Numbered from the stretch's first letter, positions 16,826 through 25,536 are shown. The stretch: 64,000 nucleotides of DNA from Halomonas urmiana (GCF_005780185.1 NZ_VBUI01000003.1:62001-126000), one strand, 5' to 3'. Numbers and translations are program-made. The notes: generated by a model from the letters alone, not told the origin.

Positions 16826-17995
16826 TCAAGACGATGTGGCCTTTTGCTTTTTGGGGTCGAAGAAAGGCTTTTCGACAACCGTGGCCTTCACTGGTCCGGA
16901 TGTGGTTGGAATTTCCAGTTCAGTGCCTATCTCAGCATGCTCTATCGCAACCATGGCCAAGGCAATATTCTGTTCAAGGCGTGGGGAATAGACCGCAGAT
17001 GTCACCTTTCCGACAGTGTTGCCATCTTTACTCAGCGGCCAGAACCTGGTGTTGGGTTTTTTGAGCGGCGCCGTGTCAATACGCAGCCCAACTTCCTTGC
17101 GGCTCACGCCATTTGCACGAATGCGCTTTAATGCGGCTTTTCCGATAAAGTCAGCATCCATGTCCGGGTTAACCAGACGGTCCATGCCAAGTTCGTAAGG
17201 GTTGGTGCTGCTGTCCGCGTCAGCGTGATAGGAGAGCATCCCACCCTCAATGCGGCGAATCGTTGAGGTATGACCAGGCTTCAACCCGAAGGGCTCGCCT
17301 GCGGCCATGATCTTTTCCCAGAGTTCGTCCCCTCGCGTGCCATCAAGCAGATAAAGTTCATAGCCAAGCTCGCTCGACCAACCGGTGCGCGAGACAATCA
17401 GCGGAATGCCGTCAAGTTCTAGCTCGCGTAACCAGTAGTAGCGCAGATCCATGATGCTCTCACCGAAGAGCTTCTTCATCACCTCGCCAGATTGCGGGCC
17501 CTGAAGTTGCAGCGGGGAAACATCGGGTTCGCGAATGCTGACATCCAGCCCGGCATGAACCGCAACACCTTGCGCCCACAACAGGATGTCGGTATCAGCC
17601 AGCGAGATCCAGAAATGATTTTCTGCCAGCCGCAACAGGATTGGGTCGTTAAGAATGCCACCGTCTTCATTGGTGATCATGATGTATTTGCACTGTCCGA
17701 CAGCCATTTCCGACAAATCACGCGGGGTTAGGCTCTGCATGAATTTCGCTGCATCCGGCCCCGTGATTTCCACCTGACGTTCGGCGGCTACATCGCAAAG
17801 GATCGCATCATTCACGAGATTCCAGAAGTTTTGTACTGGATCTCTGAAGTCGCGCGGGATATACATGTGGTTGTATACCGAAAATCCTTTTGCGCCCCAC
17901 CGGACTGTTGCGTCAAAGTAGGGAGACTTTCGGATCTGTGTTCCGAAACCAAACTCATCTTCTTTTTCTATGCTGCCGGGGGTAACGTTTGTCAT
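16826..17995 (-). CDS. DmdA/GcvT-like THF-dependent demethylase
   Basis: A 389-residue GcvT-fold aminomethyltransferase family protein. The motif run KGFSVYNHMYIP, CDVAAERQVEITGPDA, NDEDGGILNDPI-like block, LADTDILLWAQG, REPDVSPLQLQGPQSGEVM, VSRTGWSSELGYELYL and IRRIEGGMLSY resembles DMSP demethylase DmdA more than the glycine-cleavage T protein. DmdA moves a methyl group from a sulfonium to THF, giving methyl-THF. Start 17995 has AAGG about nine bases upstream and is favoured over a longer frame to 18124. It heads an operon with MetV-like, PurU, FolD and BCCT genes, exactly what a methyl-THF-forming enzyme needs. The donor could be DMSP, a betaine or another methylated compound; the sequence alone does not decide. 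Confidence 0.8.
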   Translation of the reverse strand: MTNVTPGSIEKEDEFGFGTQIRKSPYFDATVRWGAKGFSVYNHMYIPRDFRDPVQNFWNLVNDAILCDVAAERQVEITGPDAAKFMQSLTPRDLSEMAVGQCKYIMITNEDGGILNDPILLRLAENHFWISLADTDILLWAQGVAVHAGLDVSIREPDVSPLQLQGPQSGEVMKKLFGESIMDLRYYWLRELELDGIPLIVSRTGWSSELGYELYLLDGTRGDELWEKIMAAGEPFGLKPGHTSTIRRIEGGMLSYHADADSSTNPYELGMDRLVNPDMDADFIGKAALKRIRANGVSRKEVGLRIDTAPLKKPNTRFWPLSKDGNTVGKVTSAVYSPRLEQNIALAMVAIEHAEIGTELEIPTTSGPVKATVVEKPFFDPKKQKATSS

Positions 17996-18082
17996 TTTTA
18001 TTACCTTCTTGATGTGGAATTGACGTGGGAGCTCTAATTCACTGACTCGGCAACGCCCACTATAGTCGCGTCTGGCATCACA

Positions 18083-18727
18083 ATGCGGCCTAAAGCGTCG
18101 GTAGCAGGAGGCAAAATAGACCAACTTTTAACGGGATTCGGACCTTTTGGTTCTTCGTCACCGCTCGTAGGGGCTGCCCGACGCGTCATGGTCGGCGTCC
18201 TGCGCCGTGGGGGAGATCATTCAGCGCGCGACGACGTCGAACCCGAGGCCGGGATGTCGATGGTGGATGCCAAGTGGGTGAAATCCCCGCTGTCTTGTTC
18301 GGATGCGTCCCGGCAGCGGCTGCATGAGGGATTTCAGACCCTGAATAGCGCTGTGGACAAGATTCGCTCCGAGCGCCTGATCGTCACCGTCTGCTCTGAG
18401 CCCCTGTTCGCTACGAAGTGGGTCGTACCGCGGTGGCACCGCTTCTACGCCATTTGCCCAGACGCTGAAGTGCGCTTGCAGGCTAGCCTGCATACGGTGG
18501 ACCGAACCCGCGATAGCGTCTTCGGTGCGACCGAGCTCAAACGCTCAGGGATCGACGTTTCCGTACGCCTCGGCTATGGAAGCTACGCAGAGATCATGCC
18601 GAAAAATTTCGTGAATGGTTGCTGGATGAAGCCGGGCACGGCCCTCAAGGGCGCCGGATTGATCAAGGCGGACGCCGACGGCGTGCACTCCGAGGTGATC
18701 ACCTATCACGCAAAGCCTGGCGGCTAA
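18083..18727 (+). pseudogene. Remnant of a GcvA-type LysR regulator
   Basis: The readable frame contains GFQTLNSAVDKIRSERLIVTV, then SEPLFATKWVVPRWHRFYAICPDAEVRLQASL, DRTRDS and GIDVSVRLGYGSYAEIM, which is the linker and first half of the effector domain of GcvA-like LysR proteins. The N-terminal helix-turn-helix is absent (the first 60 residues are unrelated and Gly/Arg-rich), an insertion separates the DRTRDSVF and GIDVSVR parts, and the second half of the effector domain is missing. It cannot be a working regulator. It lies divergent from the demethylase gene and may once have controlled it. Confidence 0.7.
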
Positions 18728-18755
18728 GGGCCCACGCGAAGCCTGGCGGCTAAGG
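18707..18755 (+). repeat. Short tandem duplication at the end of the LysR remnant
   Basis: A 23-base unit (18707-18729, beginning CACGCAAAGCCTGG) is repeated at 18733-18755 with a single A/G difference. It includes the stop codon of the remnant frame. A local duplication in decaying sequence. Confidence 0.6.
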
Positions 18756-18856
18756 ACCGCGACCAGCGGGGCCGGTCCACCGGGCCCGGCCTCGACCGAA
18801 AGGCCCGAGCCGGCCCAGGCGCCCTCGGCAGGGAGAGGCCGGCGGTCGATGGCCGA

Positions 18857-19144
18857 TCACTTGAAGCGTGAACGCGCCTTCTCGATCGCCTCGCTCAGCG
18901 ACTCCCAGGCGCGCTCCGCACCGGCACGGATGTCGTCCCAGGCCTCGTCACCGGAGTGGCGCAGCTCCTCGAGTTTCTTGCGCATCTCTTCGCGCCGGGC
19001 CTCGAGCCGGTCGATCTCCTCCTCCCGGTCGATGCGCGCATCGGCATCGGCGCTCCGGGCGCGGGCCTTCAGCTTCTCCACCTCGGCCTGCAACTCGTCC
19101 AGCTTGGCGCGCAGCTTCTGCTCATAGGCGTCTCGATTGCTCAT
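18857..19144 (-). CDS. Small coiled-coil protein, unknown function
   Basis: A 95-residue, highly charged protein that is almost entirely helical heptads (KLRAKLDELQAEVEKLKARA ... EEIDRLEARREEMRKKLEELR), ending in WESLSEAIEKARSRFK. It has no signal peptide or membrane segment, so it is cytosolic. Such short Glu/Lys/Arg coiled-coil proteins are common in gammaproteobacteria and are sometimes listed as stress-associated, without a proven role. Start 19144 has AGGAG eight bases upstream, better than the longer frame to 19240. It sits alone between pseudogene remnants. Confidence 0.75.
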   Translation of the reverse strand: MSNRDAYEQKLRAKLDELQAEVEKLKARARSADADARIDREEEIDRLEARREEMRKKLEELRHSGDEAWDDIRAGAERAWESLSEAIEKARSRFK

Positions 19145-19368
19145 CGGGTGCTCCTTACAGTGGGAGGGCGGGGTTTCCTGAGGATAGCCCGCTCTCGGAG
19201 TGTTACCCCATGACCTGCGTGCGTCGCCCCGGCATATCAAGGGCGCCGGCCGCTTTATCTGCGGATGCGCGCCTTCCCTAGACTAATGACGTAAGCGATC
19301 GGCCATCGGCGCCGAGGAAGCCGGCTGCTACTCTGCTGGGATATCAGGAAACACCACAGGGAACGATC

Positions 19369-19518
19369 ATGGACGATGCCCCCGAGCCCCGCATCACGCT
19401 GCATCCGCACTCCCGCCGGGTCCGGGTCGTCATCGACGACACCCTGCTAGCCGACACCACCCGCTCCCTCCGTCGGCGTCCAGCAGCCGGTCTGGACCAG
19501 GGCGACCTGGCGTCATGA
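19369..19518 (+). pseudogene. Truncated DUF427 gene, N-terminal part
   Basis: A 49-residue frame reading ITLHPHSRRVRVVIDDTLLADTTRSLR, which matches the beginning of DUF427 proteins (HPH..RVRV....ADT), then diverges to a stop. DUF427 proteins are roughly 90-130 residues, so at least half is lost. A second DUF427 remnant lies at 25537-25725. Confidence 0.6.
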
Positions 19519-19716
19519 TGCGCAGGCCCTGCTCCTCGGCGGGCAGGTGCGCCTCTGGGGCGCCTCTGGGGCCAGGGTCTGGGCGACCGAGACCGACTCC
19601 ACGAAGCCCACCAGGCTGATCAGCACCGCCGCCGGCAGGTCACGCGCCAGGACGTCGCGCCGATAGCCGTGCAGCCAGCCGATCAGGGGAATCCAGCGAG
19701 AAGGGGTCATGGGCAT
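19513..19716 (-). pseudogene. SulP-type anion transporter remnant with internal deletion
   Basis: The 67-residue frame starts like a SulP permease (RWIPLIGWLHGYRRDVLARDL) and then jumps straight to PAAVLISLVGFVESVSVAQTLA, a motif that in intact SulP proteins lies far downstream in the membrane domain, before ending in unrelated residues. The first transmembrane segments and the whole C-terminal STAS domain are missing. This is a doubly deleted relic. Confidence 0.65.
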
Positions 19717-19752
19717 CTCATCAAGCTGACAGACACCTCCCCATCGGCCAAA

Positions 19753-19776
19753 CGCGCCCGGCGTCGACCGGGCGCG
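19753..19776 (-). terminator. Terminator hairpin of the zinc/cadmium ATPase gene
   Basis: CGCGCCCGG (19753-19761) and CCGGGCGCG (19768-19776) form a perfect 9-bp stem with a six-base loop. Reading the minus strand, it lies just after the zntA stop and is followed by TTT. Confidence 0.6.
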
Positions 19777-19782
19777 CGGGCG

Positions 19783-21978
19783 TCACGACGTGGTGGTGAC
19801 GGGCTGCGCCTCCGCCGGGGCGGGCCCCGGAGAGAAGCGGTAGCCGAGCAGGCGCATGGCGTTGAGCGTCACCAGTACCGTGGCGCCGGTATCCGCCATC
19901 ACCGCGATCCACATGCCGGTGATGCCGAGCGCCGTGGTGACCAGGAAGACCGCCTTCAGGCCCAGCGCCAGGGCGACATTGGTCTTGATGTTGCGCAGCG
20001 TGGCCCGCGACAGGTCGATTAGCTCGGCAATGCCGCTCACGCGGTCCTTGAGTAGGGCCGCATCCGCCGTCTCCAGCGCCACGTCGGTGCCGCCGCCCAT
20101 GGCGATGCCCACCTCGGCTGTCGCCAGCGCCGGGGCGTCGTTGATGCCATCGCCGACCTTGCCGATCGGCCCCTCGCCGGCGGCCTGCCACTCCCGCACG
20201 CGATGGGCCTTGTCCCCGGGCATCAGCTCGCCGTGGGCCTCGATGCCCAGCTGTTCGCCGATGGCGGTGGCGGTGCGGGCGTTGTCGCCGCTGAGCATCA
20301 CGGCCCGCACGCCCAGCCGTGACAGCGCCGCCAGGCCGTGGCGGGCATCGTCGCGCGGCTCGTCGCGCACGGCGATCAGGCCCAGCGCCCGCCCGCCCTC
20401 GACCAGTACCGCCAGGCTCTTGCCGGCCTGCTCCAGCTCGGCGATCCGGGCGCTGAGATCGTCGTTGAGCGCCTCACTGAGCAGGGCCTGCTCGGCCAGG
20501 TGGCGCGGGGTGATCAGCGAGAGTTCGCGCGCCTCGACCCGCCCGGCGACCCCGCTGCCGGCCAGGGCGCGGCTCTCGCTTGCCCGCGGCACCGTCAGCC
20601 CCTGTCGCGCGGCGTGGGCCAGGATCGCCGCGGCGATGGGGTGGCTGGAGTCGCGCTCCAGCGCGGCGGCGAGCCGCAGGATCTCGCCCTCGTCGTGCCC
20701 GGTGCCCAGGGCCTCCACGTCGGTGACGCGCGGGCGGCCCGCCGTCAGCGTGCCGGTCTTGTCCAGCGCCACCAGCCTGAGCTTACCGAGCTGCTCCAGC
20801 ACCGCGCCGCCCTTGATCAGCAGGCCGCGCCGGGCGCCGGCCGAGAGCCCGGCGGCGATCGCCGCCGGGGTCGAGATCACCAGCGCGCAGGGGCAGGCGA
20901 TCAGCAGCAGCGCCAGGGCGCGGTAGATCGCTTCCGACCACGCCATGCCCGCGACCAGCGGCGGCACCACGGCCATCAGCAGGGCGAGCCCGATCACCGT
21001 CGGCATGTAGTAGCGCGCGAAGCGGTCGATGAAACGGGCGACCGGCGCCTTGGCCGCCTGGGCCTCCTCGACCAGGCGGATGATGCGGGCGATGGTGTTG
21101 TCCTCGGCGCGCCGCGTGACCTCCACCTCCAGGGCGGCCTCCAGGTTCACGGTGCCGGCGAAGACGTCGTCGCCCTTCTCCCGCGCGCGGGGCATCGACT
21201 CGCCGTTGACCGGCGACTCGTCCAGCTCGGACACCCCGGCGAGGATGCGCCCGTCGCAGGGCACCCGGTCGCCGGGGCGGATCAGCACCCGCTGGCCGGG
21301 CACGAGCGAGGCGGCCGGCACCTCGCGGGTGTCGTCGCCTTCCAGCCGCCGCGCCGTCGAGGGCGTCAGGTCCGCCAGGGCCGAGATGCTGCGTCGCGCC
21401 CGGGACGCGGCCACGCCCTCCAGCAGCTCACCCACGGCGAACAGGAAGACCACCACCGCGGCCTCGGCGGCGGCATCGATGGCCAGCGCGCCCAGCGCGG
21501 CGATGCTCATCAGCATCTCGATGGTGAAGGGGTTGCGCTGCTTCAGCGCGCCCCAGGCGCCCTGCACGATGGGCACCAGCCCCACCGCGGTGGCGGCGAC
21601 GAAGGGCCACTGCCCCAGCGCCGGCCAGGCCAGGCGCAGCGCGAAGGCCGCTACCAGCAGGCCGCCGGTGACCAGCACCAGGCGCCCCTTGGCGGTGCGC
21701 CACCAGGGCGCCGGGGCCTCCGGCGCGGCCGCCTCCTGCTCGCTGACCAGGCGGTAGCCGAGCTCATGGAGAGTGCGCTCGATCGCCGCGTGGGAGGGTG
21801 TGGTGTGCGCGGAGTGGTGCAGCTTGACCGAGCCGGTGACCGAGCTGGCCGAGACCTCCGCGATGCCCTCCAGGCGACCCAGCGCCGACTCGACCTTGCG
21901 CTCGCAGCCGCCGCAGTCCATGCCCTCGACGCGCAGCGTCAGGGTCGCGGCGGTGGACGTGGATGCTGATGCTGCCAT
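19783..21978 (-). CDS. zntA: Zn/Cd/Pb-translocating P1B-type ATPase
   Basis: A 731-residue heavy-metal exporter. The N-terminal metal-binding domain carries GMDCGGCERKVE; after membrane helices come the actuator domain motif, the ion-channel CPCALVIS (CPC) motif, the phosphorylation site DKTGTLTAGRP, the nucleotide-binding SSHPIAAAI histidine motif and VGDGINDAPALATAEVG with AMGGGTDVALETADAAL. The CPC motif and single HMA domain fit the Zn2+/Cd2+/Pb2+ class rather than the copper class. It sits in the inner membrane and pumps metal to the periplasm. Divergently transcribed from the MerR gene, with a MerR-type promoter (22024-22054) ahead of it. Ribosome binding site AGGAG. Confidence 0.93.
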   Translation of the reverse strand: MAASASTSTAATLTLRVEGMDCGGCERKVESALGRLEGIAEVSASSVTGSVKLHHSAHTTPSHAAIERTLHELGYRLVSEQEAAAPEAPAPWWRTAKGRLVLVTGGLLVAAFALRLAWPALGQWPFVAATAVGLVPIVQGAWGALKQRNPFTIEMLMSIAALGALAIDAAAEAAVVVFLFAVGELLEGVAASRARRSISALADLTPSTARRLEGDDTREVPAASLVPGQRVLIRPGDRVPCDGRILAGVSELDESPVNGESMPRAREKGDDVFAGTVNLEAALEVEVTRRAEDNTIARIIRLVEEAQAAKAPVARFIDRFARYYMPTVIGLALLMAVVPPLVAGMAWSEAIYRALALLLIACPCALVISTPAAIAAGLSAGARRGLLIKGGAVLEQLGKLRLVALDKTGTLTAGRPRVTDVEALGTGHDEGEILRLAAALERDSSHPIAAAILAHAARQGLTVPRASESRALAGSGVAGRVEARELSLITPRHLAEQALLSEALNDDLSARIAELEQAGKSLAVLVEGGRALGLIAVRDEPRDDARHGLAALSRLGVRAVMLSGDNARTATAIGEQLGIEAHGELMPGDKAHRVREWQAAGEGPIGKVGDGINDAPALATAEVGIAMGGGTDVALETADAALLKDRVSGIAELIDLSRATLRNIKTNVALALGLKAVFLVTTALGITGMWIAVMADTGATVLVTLNAMRLLGYRFSPGPAPAEAQPVTTTS

Positions 21979-22023
21979 GGCGGGGCTCCTCTCCGTGGGG
22001 TAACTCCGTGGGGTAACGTCTTA

Positions 22024-22054
22024 AGCCTAAACCCTGTAGCAACTACAGGTTCAA
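22024..22054 (-). promoter_or_regulatory. MerR-type promoter/operator of zntA
   Basis: On the minus strand TTGAAC (-35, 22054-22049) and TAGGCT (-10, 22029-22024) are 19 bp apart, the over-long spacer that MerR-family activators correct by untwisting DNA. The spacer holds the dyad CTGTAGTTGCTACAG. Metal-bound MerR protein from the divergent gene should switch it on. Confidence 0.85.
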
Positions 22055-22102
22055 GTGACGGTCTGAGGTGACAGACCCCCGTTCTTCATCGAGGAGCCAC
22101 CC

Positions 22103-22585
22103 ATGTCGGAGAGTCACCCCACCATCGGCATCGGCGCGCTGGCCCGGCGGGCCGGCTGCCAGCCGGAAACCGTGCGCTACTACGAGCATATCGGGTTGCT
22201 GCACGAGGCCTCGCGCACCGAGGGTGGCCAGCGCCGCTACGGGGAAGAGGCCGTGCGGCGGCTGACCTTCATTCGCCACGCCCGGGACTTCGGCTTCTCG
22301 GTGGAGGCCGTGCGCGAGCTGCTGGCGATGTCGGACCGGCCCGACATGTGCTGCGACGAGGTCGACGCCCTCGCCAAGCACCACCTGGAGGAGGTGGAGT
22401 CGCGGCTGCAGCGACTCGCCGCGCTGCGCGACGAGCTCCAGCGAATGCTCGGCGAGTGTGCCGGCGGCAAGGTCGAGAGCTGCCGCATCATCGAGGTGCT
22501 CAGCGACCACCGGCTGTGTGATAGCGATACCGCCCACGGCGGCGCCCACGACCTCGGCGAGCCGCCCGCGGCGCGGCGCAGCTGA
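22103..22585 (+). CDS. MerR family metal-responsive regulator (ZntR/CadR-like)
   Basis: A 160-residue MerR protein. The N-terminal winged helix (IGALARRAGCQPETVRYYEHIGLL) is followed by TEGGQRRYGEEAVRRLTFIRHARDFGFSVEAVRELL, a long dimerisation helix, and metal-site residues: Cys-Cys at about 83 (DMCCDEVDALAKHHLEEV) and a later cysteine in VESCRIIEVL. Together with the neighbouring P1B ATPase this points to zinc, cadmium or lead sensing. The divergent spacer promoter is its expected target; autoregulation is likely since the operator lies between both genes. Confidence 0.9.
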   Translation: MSESHPTIGIGALARRAGCQPETVRYYEHIGLLHEASRTEGGQRRYGEEAVRRLTFIRHARDFGFSVEAVRELLAMSDRPDMCCDEVDALAKHHLEEVESRLQRLAALRDELQRMLGECAGGKVESCRIIEVLSDHRLCDSDTAHGGAHDLGEPPAARRS

Positions 22586-22599
22586 CAGCGCCCGAACCG

Positions 22600-22618
22600 G
22601 CCCTCACGCCCTGAGGGC
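22600..22618. terminator. Small hairpin between convergent merR and channel-like genes
   Basis: GCCCTCA (22600-22606) and TGAGGGC (22612-22618) make a 7-bp stem between two convergent genes. No T run follows, so this is a weak call. Confidence 0.3.
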
Positions 22619-22634
22619 GAGAGAGCCGCCGGGC

Positions 22635-23630
22635 TCACTGGTAGCGGTGCCGCCAGCCCTTCACCGCGATCTGCTCCTTGAGCAGCTCCAGCATGTCCAG
22701 CAGCACCTGCTCGGTGATCCGTTCGGTCTCGGGGTCGGTGCGCAGCCAGGCATCGAAGCCGCTCTCGGCCAGGTGCTCCACCAGGGCGGAGAACTCCGAC
22801 GACTTCAGGCCTTTCAGGGCCTCGTCGACCAGGTGACAGGCCAGGTCGGAGAACGAGGCCTCGAGCCCCCGGCTGAGCTGGCTCCCCAGCGGCAGGCGCG
22901 AGAGCCGCTTGAGCTCCGGGCTCTGGGCCAGGGTGCGGCCGACCAGCCCGCGTACGTAGCGCAGGGTGTCGTCGCGGTTGCGGGTATAGGCGTCGCCCGC
23001 CATGGCCTCGAGCCGCTGGCTGATCTCGTGGATCAGCGCCTGCTGGCGGGGCCGCACCACTCGCTCCATCAGCGGGGCGGAGAGCCCGTCGCTCTGGCGG
23101 ATCTCCTGTTGGATGTTGTCGAGCATGCGGATGGCGATGCGGTCGGTGAGCTCCTCCATGAGGATGTCGTAGTACTTGGCGACCACGCCGTAGAGGTACC
23201 AGCGGCGCACGTCGATCAGGCCCATGCGCTGCAGGCGGTGCAGCAGCGAGATGACGCGCAGGATGCGCAGCAGCCTGAAGCCGCCCAGCGGGATGCAGCC
23301 GAGCACGTCGTACCAGTGCACGAAGGGGTAGAAGAACCAGCGATGGTAGTGGCGCTCGGCGATGGCCACCGCCCAGCCCAGCAGCACGTCGAACAGGAAG
23401 ATGGCCACGAACGCCAGGTCGATGGTGAGGAAGTGGGCATGGATGTGCCGGTCGTAGGCGGCGTGCAGGCCCGGGGCCACGGCCTCGAAGGCGGCGTTCA
23501 GCGGCGGCAGCAGGTAGAGGCTGTCGAAGAGCAGCAGCGCCAGGTTGGCGATCACCAGCACGATGATGAGCAGGTCCCACACCAGGTGGACGCGCTCCAG
23601 GGTGGGTGAGGTCGTGCGGGTGGCGGGCAT
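22635..23630 (-). CDS. Ion-channel-like membrane protein with voltage-sensor-type segment
   Basis: A 331-residue protein. The N-terminal half has four hydrophobic helices (LLIIVLVIANLALLLF; FLTIDLAFVAIFLFDVLLG; WFFYPFVHWYDVLGCIPLGG) and a basic helix FRLLRILRVISLLHRLQRM with arginines every third or fourth residue, like S4 of voltage-sensor domains. No pore-loop selectivity filter (TxGYG type) is visible. The C-terminal half (from about residue 140) is soluble and helical. It may be a voltage-sensor-only protein or a channel relative; function unproven. Start 23630 has AGGAG five bases upstream; a longer frame to 23669 is less likely. Confidence 0.7.
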   Translation of the reverse strand: MPATRTTSPTLERVHLVWDLLIIVLVIANLALLLFDSLYLLPPLNAAFEAVAPGLHAAYDRHIHAHFLTIDLAFVAIFLFDVLLGWAVAIAERHYHRWFFYPFVHWYDVLGCIPLGGFRLLRILRVISLLHRLQRMGLIDVRRWYLYGVVAKYYDILMEELTDRIAIRMLDNIQQEIRQSDGLSAPLMERVVRPRQQALIHEISQRLEAMAGDAYTRNRDDTLRYVRGLVGRTLAQSPELKRLSRLPLGSQLSRGLEASFSDLACHLVDEALKGLKSSEFSALVEHLAESGFDAWLRTDPETERITEQVLLDMLELLKEQIAVKGWRHRYQ

Positions 23631-23812
23631 GAGGGCTCCTCGAACGGTGACGGAATGTCCTTTTCCCACTCAGCCTAGAGCGTCGAGGCGTTGGTGGCAT
23701 GACAAGCGCGCTCAGCATTCGCGCCTCCTCATCGCGACGTGGCGGCTTGCCTTGTCAGGGCAGCTGGCATCCTGCGCGAAGCGGCCGGGTTTCGAGGCCC
23801 GGCCGCAGGGTG

Positions 23813-24436
23813 TCATGCCTTGTGATGCCGGCAGGTCACCCCCGGGTTGAACGGCTCGAGGTTGCCGTTGGGGTTGTCGCGAAACCACAGGTGCTGATCG
23901 TAGTGGGCCTCGAAGTGGTGGGCCTCCTCGGTGGGCGTGGCCGGGTCATCGACCATATAGTCCCAGCTGCGCCCGGCCAGGACCGGCGGCCCGCCGTTGC
24001 CCGCGGTTTCCCAGGCCTTACGGAACACCAGGTTCTCGACCCCGACCAGTGCCAGGGAGCCGTCTTCCTGAGGTTCATAGAGCAGGATGGCGGGGTTCTT
24101 GAAGTCGGTATGGGTGCCGGTGCCGTCGACCCGCGGCGCGGTGGCCGTGAGGCCGAGCAGGTCGGGTCGCAAGTAGTGGATGCCCATGGCACCCAGTTCG
24201 GCGGGCAAGCCATGGGCCTTCGCCGACACGCACTCCCCGGAGGGATCCGGCACGTAGCCCTCCGCCAGGGACACGTTAACGTCCTCGAAGCGCCGCGTGG
24301 CGGCGCGCACCGATTCGATCAGTGCTGTCGCCTCGTCGCTTTGGATCGCATCCTGGTCCGGCAGCGATTGCGCTGCTATCAATGGCGCCGCCGTCAGACC
24401 CGCCACGATCACCCCACCCCACAGGATGGCACGCAT
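23813..24436 (-). CDS. Exported protein of unknown function
   Basis: A 207-residue protein with a clear Sec signal peptide (MRAILWGGVIVAGLTAAPLIAA, cleavage probably after AQS or IAA). The mature part begins with an acidic helical stretch and carries conserved-looking aromatic and histidine segments (MGIHYLRPDLLGL, PAILLYEP, GVENLVFRKAW, HFEAHYDQHLWFRDNPNGNLEPFNPGVTC). The C-terminal histidines and single Cys might bind a metal, but I do not recognise a named family. It should be periplasmic. Start 24436 is fixed by GGAGGAG upstream and by the signal peptide; the longer frame to 24472 would place charged residues before it. Confidence 0.75.
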   Translation of the reverse strand: MRAILWGGVIVAGLTAAPLIAAQSLPDQDAIQSDEATALIESVRAATRRFEDVNVSLAEGYVPDPSGECVSAKAHGLPAELGAMGIHYLRPDLLGLTATAPRVDGTGTHTDFKNPAILLYEPQEDGSLALVGVENLVFRKAWETAGNGGPPVLAGRSWDYMVDDPATPTEEAHHFEAHYDQHLWFRDNPNGNLEPFNPGVTCRHHKA

Positions 24437-24691
24437 GTGATTCTCCTCCCGGCGTTGCCGGGCCAGCCGCATCGGGCAGGGGCCCGAGAGCGTTACCAGC
24501 CGAGCCTCCTTGCGGCCAAGATGAGGAGGTTCGAAACGCGTCGACCAACCTTATCATTATAGTGGAGCCGGCCCCTTGGCGTGCCCTTCGCGGTGCCGCG
24601 AAGCGAGATGGAAGATGTCATACGAGGGCCTGTTGCGCGGGGCATCAGCCTAAGTCGAATCGGACCAGGCAGCGGCCCCTTGGGCCACCCG

Positions 24692-25348
24692 TCAGAGCTT
24701 CACCAGCCCCTGGCCGAGCGCCTCACCGAGGCGGTCCACGGCGGCGGCCAGCTTCTCGTCGATGACGTGCAGATACTCCGTCCAGTCGTCGATATGGTTC
24801 AGCTCCGCCTTGCCGTCGGAGATGCCGCGCAGCACGACCAGCGGCACCGCGAAGCGCGTGCAGGCGCGCAGGCCGGCGTAGCTCTCCATGTCCACCATGT
24901 CCGCGGCGATGGCGTCATAGGCCGCGCCCGAGACGATATCGGCGCCGGTCGAGAGCGTCGCCTCGCGAATCCCGGGGATGCGCAGCGGCAGGGGCAGGGT
25001 GGCCGGCAGGTCGAGGAAGGGCGTGACGCCCGTCGCGAAGCCGAGTGGGGTGGCGTCCATGTCGCGGTAGGCGACCGAGGTCGCTTGATAGACCTCGGTC
25101 TGCTCGAGCTCCCGGCTGCCCGCCGAGCCCAGCGACACCACCAGGTCCGGCAGCCGCCCGCGCGCCTCCAGCTCTGCCAGCGCCGCGGTGAGCTCCACCG
25201 CCGCCTCCACCGGCCCCACGCCGGTCATGAAGGGCGCGAACCGCTCCCGAAGATGCGGGCCGTATTCAGGCTCAGCCGCCATCACGAAGAGGATCGACTG
25301 GCCGCCCAGTTCCGTCAGCGGCGTCGGTGCGCGTGGTGTCTGGTTCAT
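24692..25348 (-). CDS. MTA/SAH nucleosidase family protein
   Basis: A 218-residue phosphorylase/nucleosidase-fold protein. It opens with ILFVMAAEPEYGPHL, shows the VSLGSAGSREL glycine-rich loop and the VDMESYAGLRAC segment equivalent to the ribose-binding VEMEG motif, then VVLRGISDGKAELNHIDDW with the catalytic Asp-type SDG motif. It probably hydrolyses 5'-methylthioadenosine or S-adenosylhomocysteine, or a related nucleoside, in the cytoplasm. Start 25348 is favoured over the longer frame to 25411. In a window rich in methyl-transfer genes an SAH-recycling role fits, but it is not in their operon. Confidence 0.85.
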   Translation of the reverse strand: MNQTPRAPTPLTELGGQSILFVMAAEPEYGPHLRERFAPFMTGVGPVEAAVELTAALAELEARGRLPDLVVSLGSAGSRELEQTEVYQATSVAYRDMDATPLGFATGVTPFLDLPATLPLPLRIPGIREATLSTGADIVSGAAYDAIAADMVDMESYAGLRACTRFAVPLVVLRGISDGKAELNHIDDWTEYLHVIDEKLAAAVDRLGEALGQGLVKL

Positions 25349-25536
25349 CTCGAGAGTCTCCCGCAGCCCATTAAGGCCACCATCATGGCGGGCAGGGGGC
25401 GCAGGCGCCAAGCACGCAGTCCCCCGGGAGAAAGCGAGCCTAGACGAATTGACCTAAGAAAAGTTGTCATCAAGCGATGACATTCCGTTTTCATCGCTCT
25501 ACGCTGATGGATCAGCCAATAGCAATGGAACTGCCA

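Noticed and set aside
16687..16878. Minus-strand 63-residue frame spanning the end of the demethylase and the gap
   Set aside because: It overlaps the demethylase 3' end in another frame, has no ribosome site, and shows no known motif.
20338..21969. 543-residue plus-strand frame across the metal ATPase gene
   Set aside because: Antisense shadow of zntA; composition is Arg/Gln/His/Gly with no recognisable domain.
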